Shown piece by piece: positions 48,054 through 56,116 of a DNA stretch of 64,000 nucleotides; positions within the stretch are counted from its first letter, which is position 1, and the number at the start of each line of letters is the position of its first letter. This DNA comes from Planctobacterium sp965279005 (GTDB lineage: Bacteria; Pseudomonadota; Gammaproteobacteria; Enterobacterales; Alteromonadaceae). The notes below the pieces were generated by a model, which searched no databases, was not told the DNA's origin, and saw nothing but the letters and a program-made list of their open reading frames with translations. The stretch lies in NCBI GenBank assembly GCA_965279005.1, contig CBDIHK010000016.1, positions 29,938-93,937 on the forward strand. The letters are read 5' to 3'. Both the position numbers and the translations under genes were made by a program.

Positions 48054-48180
48054 CACAGATTGTCATAGTTTGCACTTTACTAACCGGTGGGGTCTCCTAT
48101 GCTCTAGTCAGGAGTTGTTGATCTACCCATGTGGTTTCACCCTCAAAGATTTATTGGGAAGCTTTAAGAGAGATAAGTTT

Positions 48181-49110
48181 ATGCGCCGTTTTAAGAATTT
48201 ACTTTATGTTGTTTATGGTGGTTTGGACAATGCTGATGGTTTGAAACAAGCCTTGAGTTTAGCGCGTAACAACCAAGCTAAGCTGTCTTTGTTGATCGTC
48301 AGCCCTGATTTACCTAGTACCTTTCCTGAGTATGTCGAAAAATACCAGGATGCATTGACCGAGCATATGTTAAGCCGCATTGACAGTGTCAAAGCGGAGT
48401 TGGGAATGGCAGATTACGACCTGGATATATCTAGTAAACTAATTACTGATAACAAGGCCGCCATCAAGATTGTGCGCCACGTTATCTTGAACAGCCATGA
48501 TATGGTGATCAAAGAAAGCGAAGCGGGTAGCGGTTTTGATGCTATCGACATGCAGTTATTGCGCAAGTGCCCTTGTGCGGTTTGGTTATGCCGTCCTATT
48601 GGCGGCCACCGCCACCAAATAAAAGTGGCTGCGGCAATCGATCCGCAACCTGGGGATCCTGTGTTGCAGGAACTTGCGGAATCCCTGCTTTCCATTGGCC
48701 GGGGCCAAGCTGACGATTGCAGTGGCGAACTGCATATCGTTTCTTGTTGGAACAATGTGCTTGAATCTGAGTTGAGGGACAACGCTTTTATCCGTGTTTC
48801 AAAAGCGGATCTTGAAAAACAAGTGGCACAAGAAAAAGCCGAGCATATGGCTGATTTGAACCAGGTAATATCTGGCTCCGGCATCGCTGGGCCTAACCAT
48901 GTGCATCAGCTATCCGGTAAAGCGGATAAGCTGATCCCAAAATTTGTTTCCGAGCAAGATGTGGATGTCTTAGTGATGGGAACGGTTTCCCGCACGGGCA
49001 TACCAGGCTTTTTGATCGGCAATACCGCAGAAAATATTGTGCAGCGGGTCAGTTGCTCTTTGTTGGCAATTAAGCCACGCGGTTTTGTATCGCCGGTCAA
49101 ACCTGACTAG
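48181..49110 (+). CDS. Tandem universal stress protein (UspE-like)
   Basis: The 309-residue protein starts at ATG 48181 (AGAGAGATAAG precedes). It has two Usp domains; the second ends with the nucleotide-binding pattern GTVSRTGIPGFLIGNTAE (about 272-289). A paralog (50892-51854) lies on the other side of the antiporter gene and shares the ending GFVSPV. Together they look like sensors or regulators of the antiporter, acting under low oxygen given the upstream box. Confidence 0.88.
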   Translation: MRRFKNLLYVVYGGLDNADGLKQALSLARNNQAKLSLLIVSPDLPSTFPEYVEKYQDALTEHMLSRIDSVKAELGMADYDLDISSKLITDNKAAIKIVRHVILNSHDMVIKESEAGSGFDAIDMQLLRKCPCAVWLCRPIGGHRHQIKVAAAIDPQPGDPVLQELAESLLSIGRGQADDCSGELHIVSCWNNVLESELRDNAFIRVSKADLEKQVAQEKAEHMADLNQVISGSGIAGPNHVHQLSGKADKLIPKFVSEQDVDVLVMGTVSRTGIPGFLIGNTAENIVQRVSCSLLAIKPRGFVSPVKPD

Positions 49111-49198
49111 TACGCCTTAAAACATATTCACATCCTGCCCGATTACCGGGCAGTCCAACTATTCCCGATACCTTTGCGTGTCGGGAAGTGGGGCAACT

Positions 49199-50866
49199 AT
49201 GCTTGAATTAATTACTCATTCTCCCTTTACCGAAATTGCAGGCTTACTGGTGATCGCTGCGGTTCTGGGGTTTATAGGCGTCATGCTGCGCCAACCTTTG
49301 ATCGTTAGCTTTATTGCTGTTGGTTTGATTGCCGGTCCTTCGGTGCTGGATATCGTGCGTTCGGAAGCCAAAATTGAGCTGCTTTCTGAGTTGGGTATTG
49401 CGGTACTGCTGTTTTTGGTGGGTATCAAACTGGATGTGAAGCTGATCCGCTCTATCGGTGGCGTCTCCTTAGTAACCGGGCTTGGCCAGGTGTTTTTTAC
49501 TTCATTAGTAGGCTACGGTATAGGTTTAATGCTTGGCCTTGATCATATAACTAGCCTATACGTTGCCATCGCCCTGACCTTTTCCTCTACTATTATCATC
49601 GTCAAGCTGTTGTCCGATAAGCGGGAAATTGACTCCTTGCACGGTCAAATTGCACTGGGTTTTCTGATTGTGCAGGACTTGGTAGTGGTATTGGCCATGA
49701 TCATGTTGGCTACTATCGGTATTGGCGCTGGTGACGGCCACGGCGGTGGGTCTATCAGCAATACTGCTTTGGCAGGTCTGGGTTTGGTATTGTTTGTGGT
49801 GCTGTTTGTGCGTTATATCGCCAACCCACTAACCGAAAAATTAGCTCAGGTGCCAGAGCTACTCGTTATCTTTGCCATTGCCCTCGCGGCCCTGTTTGCC
49901 GCGATTGGTGAGCTGGTGGGTTTGGGCATGGAAGTTGGCGGCTTGTTGGCAGGAGTCGCTTTAGCGTCTACGCCGTACCGGGAAAATATAGCTGCCCGCC
50001 TGGCACCCCTGCGTGACTTTTTACTACTGTTCTTCTTTATTGCCCTGGGCTCCAAGCTGGACTTAACCCAGTTGGGCGGCCATGTCCCAGGCGCTGTGGT
50101 TTTCTCTTTGTTTGTACTGATTGGCAACCCCTTGATTGTATTAATCATCATGGGCGTAATGGGATACTCCAAACGAACCGGATTTTTGGCGGGGCTGACA
50201 GTGGCGCAAATCAGTGAATTCTCCCTTATATTTGTGGCCATGGGCATTAGTATCGGCCACCTGCAAGGCGATATCTTAGGGCTAATTACTCTGGTTGGCA
50301 TTATCACCATTGCCATGTCCACTTATATGATCACCTATTCACACCAGTTGTACCGCTGGTTTGAACCTTATTTGAATATATTTGAGCGCAAAGGCGCCCA
50401 TAAAGAGCACCGTGGCGACAGTGCCAGTGAGCAGGGTGGCACTACAGTATTTTTATTTGGCCTAGGCAGGTTAGGCACGGCTATCGGGCAACGTCTGCAT
50501 GAGCAAGGCGTGCACGTGATGGGGGTGGACTTTAACCCTGCGGCTGTCAAGCAGTGGAAACAAATGGGCTTTGCCGCCCAATATGGCGATATCACCGATG
50601 CTGAATTCATCGCATCACTGCCCTTATCCAAAGCGACCTGGTGCATCTCTGCGATCCCGCATCACGACACGGGTGTTACCCACAGTGACAGCCGGCTTAT
50701 CCTGACCCAGTTATTGCGCAGTGGCGGCTTTACCGGGAAAGTTGCCGTGGTATCCCATGACCAAGCGGAAGTCGTAGAACTTCAGGCCAAAGGCATTGAT
50801 GTGGTGTTTGAGCCTTACCAAGATGCGGCGCAATGCACTATAGAACGACTATTGGCAAAGCCCTGA
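49199..50866 (+). CDS. CPA2-family cation:proton antiporter with TrkA-N domain
   Basis: The protein has about 555 residues from ATG 49199. The membrane domain has LTFSSTIIIVKLLSDKRE and the C-terminal Rossmann domain begins TTVFLFGLGRLGTAIGQRL (about 413). It is a second KefB-like antiporter in the window, different from that at 33433. It is flanked by two tandem Usp genes on the same strand (88 and 25 bases apart), which suggests one operon and direct regulation of ion exchange by Usp proteins. Confidence 0.92.
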   Translation: MLELITHSPFTEIAGLLVIAAVLGFIGVMLRQPLIVSFIAVGLIAGPSVLDIVRSEAKIELLSELGIAVLLFLVGIKLDVKLIRSIGGVSLVTGLGQVFFTSLVGYGIGLMLGLDHITSLYVAIALTFSSTIIIVKLLSDKREIDSLHGQIALGFLIVQDLVVVLAMIMLATIGIGAGDGHGGGSISNTALAGLGLVLFVVLFVRYIANPLTEKLAQVPELLVIFAIALAALFAAIGELVGLGMEVGGLLAGVALASTPYRENIAARLAPLRDFLLLFFFIALGSKLDLTQLGGHVPGAVVFSLFVLIGNPLIVLIIMGVMGYSKRTGFLAGLTVAQISEFSLIFVAMGISIGHLQGDILGLITLVGIITIAMSTYMITYSHQLYRWFEPYLNIFERKGAHKEHRGDSASEQGGTTVFLFGLGRLGTAIGQRLHEQGVHVMGVDFNPAAVKQWKQMGFAAQYGDITDAEFIASLPLSKATWCISAIPHHDTGVTHSDSRLILTQLLRSGGFTGKVAVVSHDQAEVVELQAKGIDVVFEPYQDAAQCTIERLLAKP

Positions 50867-50891
50867 GCAAGCAGGTGCGGGAGAAATAGAA

Positions 50892-51854
50892 ATGAAAAGG
50901 TTTAGCAATATTTTATTTGTGGTCGGCGAGCATACTGGCAAGGAAAGTGCTGCTTTGCGCCGGGCTGTGGAATTGGCCAATAACAATATGGCGCAATTGA
51001 CCCTGCTCAATGTGATGCCTGAGTTGTCCGCTACCGAGTTATTGGAAAGTAAACAGCTGGATATGCGGCACATTACCTCGCGCATAGTGTCCCACAGCGA
51101 AGAACGGCTAACAGCATTGGCAGCTGGGTTGGAGTTATCAATGCCGGCACAAACCCAGGTGGTGTTTGGCAAGCGTTATATCGAAGTCATCTTGCAAGTG
51201 TTGGACAAAAACCACGATCTCGTAGTGAAACAAGCAGAGAACCCCAGTTGGCTAGACCATATCTTTGACAGCGATGATATGCACCTATTACGCAAATGCC
51301 CGGTGCCGGTTTGGTTGATTAAAGAAGAATCTGACAAAACTTACGACAATGTCATGGCCAGTATTGACCTGCGTTTCGATAGCAATACGGAAAGCCGCAA
51401 ACAGCTCAACCAGACTATTTTAGAAATTACCGCATCGCTCAGTACCAGTGAGTTTGCCGGCATGCACGTGCTTAATGTCTATGATTCACCGGTGGCCGAC
51501 TTTGCCTCGCTGTGGGCTGGCCAGCCAGACAAAATGGAACAAGAGCTGTTGCAGGGCGAATACTATTTCCGGCAAAAAGCCGCGGACGATGCGTTAGCTG
51601 ACCTTGAGAAAAAGCTGGGCACAGAAGCGATGCAGTTGTTGTCGCCCAAGGTGCATTTGCAACCAGGTAAAGCCGCCCAGCAAATCCCGAAAATGGTGAA
51701 ATCGCTGGGCATTGATCTGTTGGTGATGGGCACGGTCGGAAGGACGGGGATACCTGGCCTGATTATTGGCAATACCGCTGAATCGGTATTATCACAAGTC
51801 GATTGCTCGGTATTTGCCATCAAACCGTCGGGCTTTGTCTCGCCGGTGGCATAG
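50892..51854 (+). CDS. Tandem universal stress protein (UspE-like)
   Basis: The 320-residue protein has two Usp domains and the signature GTVGRTGIPGLIIGNTAE near its end. It is a paralog of the protein at 48181-49110. It is last in the Usp-antiporter-Usp group and its stop lies only 14 bases from the end of the truncated integron integrase, so the integron abuts the core genome here. Confidence 0.9.
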   Translation: MKRFSNILFVVGEHTGKESAALRRAVELANNNMAQLTLLNVMPELSATELLESKQLDMRHITSRIVSHSEERLTALAAGLELSMPAQTQVVFGKRYIEVILQVLDKNHDLVVKQAENPSWLDHIFDSDDMHLLRKCPVPVWLIKEESDKTYDNVMASIDLRFDSNTESRKQLNQTILEITASLSTSEFAGMHVLNVYDSPVADFASLWAGQPDKMEQELLQGEYYFRQKAADDALADLEKKLGTEAMQLLSPKVHLQPGKAAQQIPKMVKSLGIDLLVMGTVGRTGIPGLIIGNTAESVLSQVDCSVFAIKPSGFVSPVA

Positions 51855-51868
51855 ATTTGGGTGAGTAA

Positions 51869-52456
51869 TCAGATACTTGTGATGATGCTATCAACAGGAC
51901 TCGCTGTTCCACTAAATCTGTCACCTAGCACATGTGTATTATTAACCGTATTAGGAAGTAGTGTGTACCGGTCTTTGCTGCCTTTGCCCCGGAATATAAA
52001 AATAGTTTTATTAGTGAAGTCGACAACTTTAATCCTTAGCCTTAGCGCTTCATTGATGCGCAATCCGGCACCGTAAAGCAGTCCCGTAATGAGCCTATAT
52101 TTACCAGATAAGTTAGCCATGATCCTAGCTACTTCTTCTGGTGCCAAAACCGTCGGCAACCTGCGCGGTTTCTTGGTCATCGAATAAGACAAGCCTTCTA
52201 TACTCTTCTGAATAACATGCCGGTACATAAAAATGAGAGCACACAGCGCTTGGCTTTGTGTTGTCGCGCTTACCTGTCTGTTCAGGGCAAGATGATTCAA
52301 AAAGCGTTCAATTTCTTCGTTTCCCAGCTCAGCAGGGTGACGCCGGTCATTAAAACGAATGAACTGCCGTACCCAATTCAAATAGGACTTTTCAGTCCTG
52401 AGGCTGTAGTGCTTTGTCCTCAAGATAGCTCGCATGGACTCAATGAACGGAGACAT
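51869..52456 (-). pseudogene. intI: Integron integrase, C-terminally truncated
   Basis: The 195-residue frame is clearly integron-type tyrosine recombinase for its first 170 residues: HYSLRTEKSYLNWVRQFIRF, KRPRRLPTVL after the usual spacing, and the first catalytic arginine in LLYGAGLRINEALRLR. Homology stops after GKGSKDRYTLLP. Full-length members have about 320 residues; the IntI-specific insertion, the HxxR motif and the nucleophilic tyrosine are all missing, replaced by about 25 unrelated residues (HVLGDRFSGTASPVDS). It should be catalytically dead. It is oriented away from the cassettes, as normal. Confidence 0.88.
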
Positions 52457-52780
52457 TGTGATAACTTACAACTGTTATATACAGTTTCGGGTCGAAAATG
52501 ACCCGGATGGCAAGAAATTTATTCAGTTTGATCAAATGTATTGCTGCTAAAAGTGTAATTTCTGGTCGTTATCTCTCTGTTTTTATTAGGCTTTCTATGA
52601 AACAGCAAGGTGAGTGAAAACTGGACTTAGTTTGAATTCCTACTTTCTACTCCGATATTGGTGAATTTCTGTCTAGAAATAGCCGCTAACTTATTGCTAG
52701 TATTAGAAAAATAATTTTTGTAAGGGAATTCTCACCACTTGGCGTTTTGCGGCATAGTCGGAATTCCAACCAATATACTG
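52457..52780. other. intI upstream region and presumed attI
   Basis: No gene is supported. An imperfect LexA-like inverted repeat (AACTGT-N5-ACAGTT, 52470-52486) and a hairpin (CGGGTC...GACCCG, 52489-52506) lie next to the intI start. The right end should contain attI; the cassette promoter Pc cannot be assigned with confidence. Confidence 0.4.
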
Positions 52781-52786
52781 TTATAC
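52780..52786 (+). repeat. attI core (first cassette junction)
   Basis: GTTATAC core. Confirmed by the R'' arm of cassette 1 (TTTACATATAAC), which pairs with GTTATACGTAAA here with one mismatch. The integrase-side half of attI cannot be delimited. Confidence 0.65.
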
Positions 52787-52795
52787 GTAAACACT

Positions 52796-53059
52796 ATGGG
52801 TTTAGATACTGTTGAAATAGTTATCGACGTTGAAGACAAATTTGATATTAAAATTCCTGATGAAGAAGTAACCCTAATCACGGAAGTTGGCGAATTTGTT
52901 GTTTACATTATCAATGCATGTGAAGTGCAAAATGGAAGTCAATTAGAGTTCGACTATGTTTATTCATGGCTCAAAAAACATATGAAAAAAAACTTCAACG
53001 TGCCCATTGATAAGGTTGAGCTATCTTCAAAATTTGTTGACGATTTAGGATTTGGGTAA
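52796..53059 (+). CDS. Cassette 1: acyl-carrier-like protein with swapped halves
   Basis: The 87-residue product starts at ATG 52796, 15 bases from the attI core. Its beginning (MGLDTVEIVIDVEDKFDIKI, then TEVGEFVVYI) matches the part of acyl carrier proteins that follows the DSL motif. Its end (VYSWLKKHMKKNF, then VELSSKFVDDLGFG) matches the part that precedes DSL. So the domain appears circularly permuted, opened at the phosphopantetheine site, and the serine is absent. It cannot be a standard carrier; a regulatory or binding role is possible. I recall similar MGLD-starting proteins elsewhere but cannot verify. Confidence 0.65.
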   Translation: MGLDTVEIVIDVEDKFDIKIPDEEVTLITEVGEFVVYIINACEVQNGSQLEFDYVYSWLKKHMKKNFNVPIDKVELSSKFVDDLGFG

Positions 53060-53074
53060 GCTTATACAATTTAC

Positions 53075-53170
53075 ATATAACAATTCAATTCAAAACGGAT
53101 GCAAACTCTTTGGCTACACCCTGCGGGATTATAGCCAAAGAGCTTGAACCGTTTAATTGCGACGTTATGT
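53075..53170 (+). repeat. attC1
   Basis: R'' ATATAAC, R' GTTATGT, with inner arms CTTTGGCTA and TAGCCAAAG. Cassette 1 is 52781-53164. Confidence 0.85.
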
Positions 53171-53188
53171 ATTCAAGGAAATGGAATC

Positions 53189-53560
53189 TTGGTAGGAAAT
53201 AAGGAAAACTTATTTTTTGACATCGGGAACGAAACTAAGGACGGGTTACTCCGTTTTGACATCTGGTTTTGTGGGCTGCGCCTAACAAATATAGATAACT
53301 TGGCATACCCACCTCCGCTTATAGGTGCCTTGGAAAGCGAACTAGAACAATTGAACAATGCAAAGATTAACCCCGATCGGTTCTGGTTTTACTTTTACGA
53401 AATTACGGACAATTTTTCGGCCAGGATCAAGCTGCGGGGTGAAGTAGCATTTATCTATGTGGATTTCGAAGATAGTTTATTTAAACTTAGTATTCCAATC
53501 GTCGATTTAAGCAGGATTTACTCAGAAGCCCTCAAAGATGTATCAGCTAAGAATACATAA
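53189..53560 (+). CDS. Cassette 2: hypothetical cytosolic protein
   Basis: The product of about 123 residues starts at TTG 53189 (AAGGAAATGGA ahead); the frame extends back into the attC site, which is not plausible as coding. The sequence is a soluble alpha/beta protein (LFFDIGNETKDGLLRFDIWF, FWFYFYEITDNFSARIKLRG). I do not recognise a family; the size and style recall immunity-type proteins, which is only an impression. Confidence 0.6.
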   Translation: MVGNKENLFFDIGNETKDGLLRFDIWFCGLRLTNIDNLAYPPPLIGALESELEQLNNAKINPDRFWFYFYEITDNFSARIKLRGEVAFIYVDFEDSLFKLSIPIVDLSRIYSEALKDVSAKNT

Positions 53561-53648
53561 AAAATCAAATGGACAAAACTCGCTGGCCTTTGCTCCTGCT
53601 TCGCAAGTATAGGCCATCAACTTTTGCCATTTATTTAAAGCGTTAGCT
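53555..53648 (+). repeat. attC2
   Basis: R'' ACATAAA (third conserved base of AAC changed to A), R' GTTAGCT. Shares its body with attC16 and in part attC3. GAATACATAA pairs with the cassette 2 start (TTATGTATTC). Confidence 0.8.
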
Positions 53649-53663
53649 GCTAAAGGAAAGCTT

Positions 53664-53903
53664 ATGTTTAACTCATGGGGAGGGGTATTTTGGGCAGTCG
53701 GTGTTGGTGCAGGTATTCTTGCAATAACGACGTTAACCTTTGTGTATTACAGCAGTTACAAACTAAATAAAGATAAAAATGAAAAAATGGCGAAGTTTTT
53801 CAAAGGTGAGCTAAGAAATTTCATCTTTGAAATCTTGTTTTTTCTTGGAGTTTTAGGGTTTATAGCTGTAGCAGTTTCATCCATGGTACTAGATAGTTTA
53901 TGA
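53664..53903 (+). CDS. Cassette 3: small two-helix membrane protein
   Basis: The 79-residue product has a good ribosome site (AAAGGAAAG). Two membrane helices: VFWAVGVGAGILAITTLTFVYY and FEILFFLGVLGFIAVAVSSM, joined by a lysine-rich cytosolic loop. No family recognised. Confidence 0.65.
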   Translation: MFNSWGGVFWAVGVGAGILAITTLTFVYYSSYKLNKDKNEKMAKFFKGELRNFIFEILFFLGVLGFIAVAVSSMVLDSL

Positions 53904-53924
53904 GATTATATTTTTGTAAATCGC

Positions 53925-54023
53925 AGCTAAAAAAATTCAATGCGGACACAAACTCGCTGGCTCCCCCTCATTCTTCGGGTATTATAGCCAACAAGTTTGT
54001 GCCGTTTAATTTAAACGTTAGCT
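53925..54023 (+). repeat. attC3
   Basis: R'' AGCTAAA, R' GTTAGCT. GCAGCTAA pairs with the cassette 3 start (TTAGCTGC). Cassette 3 is 53643-54017. Confidence 0.82.
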
Positions 54024-54038
54024 TCCTAAAGGGAATTT

Positions 54039-54332
54039 ATGTTCAGAATCTTGTTATTTATATCCACTTTTCTTTTTCTATGCGGATGCAATTCAACCTA
54101 CAATCCAGATCCCGCGCGTGAGGGTTGGGTAAAAATGACTTTTGATATTGATGAAAAAGGTCAACCTATAAATATCCTTGTCGTAGACTCAAAACCCGTT
54201 GGGATCTTTGATAAAGAGGCAATGAGAGCCTTAAAAAGCTGGAAATATGAACCAAACATTGTCGATGGCACGCCTGTAGTTCAAACAGGAAAGGAAGTTA
54301 AACTAGACTTCACACTAGCAGACGAAAGCTAA
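54039..54332 (+). CDS. Cassette 4: TonB-C-like lipoprotein
   Basis: The 97-residue product has a ribosome site AAAGGGAA and a lipobox (FLFLCGCNS). The mature part GWVKMTFDIDEKGQPINILV, FDKEAMRALKSWKYEP has the full TonB C-terminal pattern (strand, DxxG turn, alanine-rich helix, W-K-Y/F-x-P). It lacks the membrane anchor and proline linker of a true TonB, so it is a lipoprotein built on that fold, perhaps binding an envelope partner. Confidence 0.75.
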   Translation: MFRILLFISTFLFLCGCNSTYNPDPAREGWVKMTFDIDEKGQPINILVVDSKPVGIFDKEAMRALKSWKYEPNIVDGTPVVQTGKEVKLDFTLADES

Positions 54333-54428
54333 CAAAGGCAATTAATGCGGACAAAAATCCATTGGCTGACCTTCGTACCTCAGGCATTATAGCCAATAAA
54401 TTTTTGCCGTTTATCGCGGTCGTTATGT
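54327..54428 (+). repeat. attC4
   Basis: R'' AGCTAAC, R' GTTATGT, 102 bp. Almost identical in its body to attC7 and attC14 (GGACAAAAATCCATTGGCTG type). Confidence 0.9.
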
Positions 54429-54449
54429 TTCTATAGGGAGATGGACTAA

Positions 54450-54974
54450 TTGGCTAAGAAGTTGATAGTTTTACTTGGTTTCGTTGTGGTCGTCCTATTA
54501 ACTAGTTATGCCTCTTATATCTATGGAACACTGGTGGGCATGCAGTCAATGAATTTGAACAATGAAGGTGCCAGAACGCACATCATGTTGCTAGATATTG
54601 AGTCAAATTATCACGCACACGCTGAAATTGAAAAATCCAGATATCAGAAAGAGCTTGATATCAATAAAAAGATTGTCTTATTTGGTAAGTATCTAACAGA
54701 GGGGTATTTTGCACCGTTTCAGGATGAAATGATTAATGCTTCTGTCAACTTTTTCAAAAATGCCGTTGAACATAGGCATGAGAATGAGGATTACTACTTA
54801 GGTAAAGGTTTACCAGCCCCCTACAGTGAAGAGGCAATATCGCACTATAAGAGTAAATTGGCTTCAAAGGAGAGTATCTCCGAAAGAGAATATTTAATGC
54901 AGAAACGCATTTTTGAAGAATATTTATTGGAATCTAAGTATTATCACGCGGCAATGGAATTTTTCAATTATTAA
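54450..54974 (+). CDS. Cassette 5: membrane-anchored hypothetical protein
   Basis: The 174-residue product starts at TTG 54450 with TAGGGAG ten bases ahead; the nearby ATG 54441 is followed at once by a stop. One N-terminal helix (LIVLLGFVVVVLLTSYASYIYG) anchors a charged, mostly helical domain outside the cytoplasm. No family recognised. Confidence 0.62.
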   Translation: MAKKLIVLLGFVVVVLLTSYASYIYGTLVGMQSMNLNNEGARTHIMLLDIESNYHAHAEIEKSRYQKELDINKKIVLFGKYLTEGYFAPFQDEMINASVNFFKNAVEHRHENEDYYLGKGLPAPYSEEAISHYKSKLASKESISEREYLMQKRIFEEYLLESKYYHAAMEFFNY

Positions 54975-54995
54975 AAGCGGTAGAATTTACGAGAA

Positions 54996-55096
54996 ACATA
55001 ACAAAACAAATGAAAACCGGACACCGCCTCGCTGGCTGGCGTCGTCCCTGCTCAGTATAGCCAACTCGGCTGTGCCGCTTATTTGAAACGTTATAC
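54996..55096 (+). repeat. attC5
   Basis: R'' ACATAAC, R' GTTATAC, 101 bp. GAAACATAAC pairs with the cassette 5 start (GTTATGTTTC). Body of the CTCGCTGGCTGGCGTCG type shared with attC8 and attC15. Confidence 0.9.
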
Positions 55097-55121
55097 GAAC
55101 CGAGAAAGAGAGGATAAAAAT

Positions 55122-55433
55122 TTGAAAAGGATATTGATTGGGTCATTAATAGCAATTTCTAGTATTACTGCAATTGCCGAAACTGTGACACCGAGAGGTA
55201 TTGGTTGTGATAGCGACACCGGTGATTGCTACATTCTATTGGAGTCAGAATTTCAAAATACTAGCTGCCCGAATAAAGGTCAGCTCAGGATGGATCCTGA
55301 CAAAAAGGGGACAGCCCATCAATACTCGACTGCGTTAGCTGCTTTCATGGCTGGAAAGAAGATAGAAGTTGGTTCGACAAGTTGCTTTAAAAACCATCCT
55401 GCACCGTCATTTTTATATATAGTCAAAGAGTAG
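55122..55433 (+). CDS. Cassette 6: small exported cysteine protein
   Basis: The 103-residue product starts at TTG 55122 with AGAGAGG ahead. The signal peptide (ILIGSLIAISSITAIAE) is followed by a domain with four cysteines (GCDSDTGDCY, TSCPNKG, TSCFKNHP). The stretch QYSTALAAFMAGKKIEV closely parallels the protein at 5731-6060 outside the integron. This shows a chromosomal gene family also carried on cassettes. Role unknown. Confidence 0.7.
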   Translation: MKRILIGSLIAISSITAIAETVTPRGIGCDSDTGDCYILLESEFQNTSCPNKGQLRMDPDKKGTAHQYSTALAAFMAGKKIEVGSTSCFKNHPAPSFLYIVKE

Positions 55434-55443
55434 TGAATGCTTC

Positions 55444-55545
55444 GTATAACTAATCGGTTCAGAACGGACACAAAAACGTTGGCTGTGTTCGTACCTCACA
55501 AAGTCTAGCTAACGTTTTTGTGCTCGTTTTACCGGGTCGTTATGT
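55444..55545 (+). repeat. attC6
   Basis: R'' GTATAAC, R' GTTATGT, 102 bp. TTCGTATAAC pairs perfectly with the cassette 6 start. Body nearly identical to attC12 (ACACAAAAACGTTGGCTGTG type). Confidence 0.9.
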
Positions 55546-55552
55546 GCTAAGC

Positions 55553-55825
55553 ATGAATAAATTAATAGCTTTACTTAAAGAACATTGGATATCACTGCTT
55601 TTACTTGTATTCTTATTAAACTGGTTAGTTAGCATTCTTTCTGACCCCTCAGTGTTAATCGCATTATTAGCAATACTGGTAACAGCCCCTATATTCAGAT
55701 TTTTATCCATCAAGGTATTCAAACTTGATCGTGATGGCTGTATTCCTTGGTATGGATCACCTATTATTTGGCTGGGAGTTCCCGTTGTTCTATTTCTATT
55801 GTACTTTTTTACAATTCGCACATAA
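55553..55825 (+). CDS. Cassette 7: small membrane protein
   Basis: The 90-residue product starts at ATG 55553. Hydrophobic segments ISLLLLVFLLNWLVSIL, LIALLAILVTAPIFRFL and IIWLGVPVVLFLLYFF give three membrane helices. No family is recognised. It shares a cassette with a convergent toxin-antitoxin pair, probably after loss of the attC between them. Confidence 0.6.
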   Translation: MNKLIALLKEHWISLLLLVFLLNWLVSILSDPSVLIALLAILVTAPIFRFLSIKVFKLDRDGCIPWYGSPIIWLGVPVVLFLLYFFTIRT

Positions 55826-55832
55826 CTTGTGC
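55818..55832 (+). repeat. Collapsed attC remnant
   Basis: GCACATAACTTGTGC. The first nine bases are exactly the R'' arm expected for the membrane-protein cassette (its start is GTTATGTGC). The last six resemble a cassette start (TTATGTGC with two bases lost). The usual middle of about 85 bases is missing. Read as an attC whose hairpin body was deleted. Confidence 0.5.
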
Positions 55833-55846
55833 AAAAGTGCACTCTT

Positions 55847-56116
55847 CTAGAAAAGTTCGCTGTGTGTCCCGATCCTTGCCAGTTGAAGTAAACCGTCTTG
55901 AACACGATAAATTAAGAACAAATCTGGTTTTATGTGGCAATCTCTAAATCCGTTCCAGTTGCCTGCCAATGTGTGGTCTACATATTTAGCATCTAGTAAA
56001 TCCCCGTGCTGAATTGCAGATATGACCTTCCCCACCTCCACAATATCTGGAATAGGTAATTTGGTGATTTTTTTGAAGTCCTTCTTAAACTGGGAGGAGT
56101 ATTCTAGTATGAGCAT
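55847..56116 (-). CDS. Cassette 7: YafQ-type RelE-superfamily toxin
   Basis: The 89-residue ribosome-dependent mRNA interferase shows the YafQ catalytic pattern: histidine and aspartate in RDCHIKPDLFLIYR and histidine with terminal phenylalanine in GTHSELF. It is encoded antiparallel to the other cassette genes, and its ATG overlaps the antitoxin stop (TAATG). As a type II toxin it would stabilise the array by post-segregational killing. Confidence 0.88.
   Translation of the reverse strand: MLILEYSSQFKKDFKKITKLPIPDIVEVGKVISAIQHGDLLDAKYVDHTLAGNWNGFRDCHIKPDLFLIYRVQDGLLQLARIGTHSELF

Larger units (their letters stand above)
47756..48180. other. Long promoter region ahead of the Usp-antiporter-Usp unit
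   Basis: This 425-base region contains a perfect FNR/Anr-type box (47929-47942) and a short leader-like reading frame (47994-48053). No other gene is seen. Confidence 0.5.

Noticed and set aside
48025..48180. Extended N-terminus of the first Usp protein
   Set aside because: The extra 52 residues do not resemble Usp proteins; ATG 48181 has a ribosome site and a family-type start.
52470..52486. LexA box ahead of the integrase
   Set aside because: AACTGT and ACAGTT are only 5 bases apart; LexA of this group needs CTGT-N8-ACAG, so it is reported only as an imperfect repeat.
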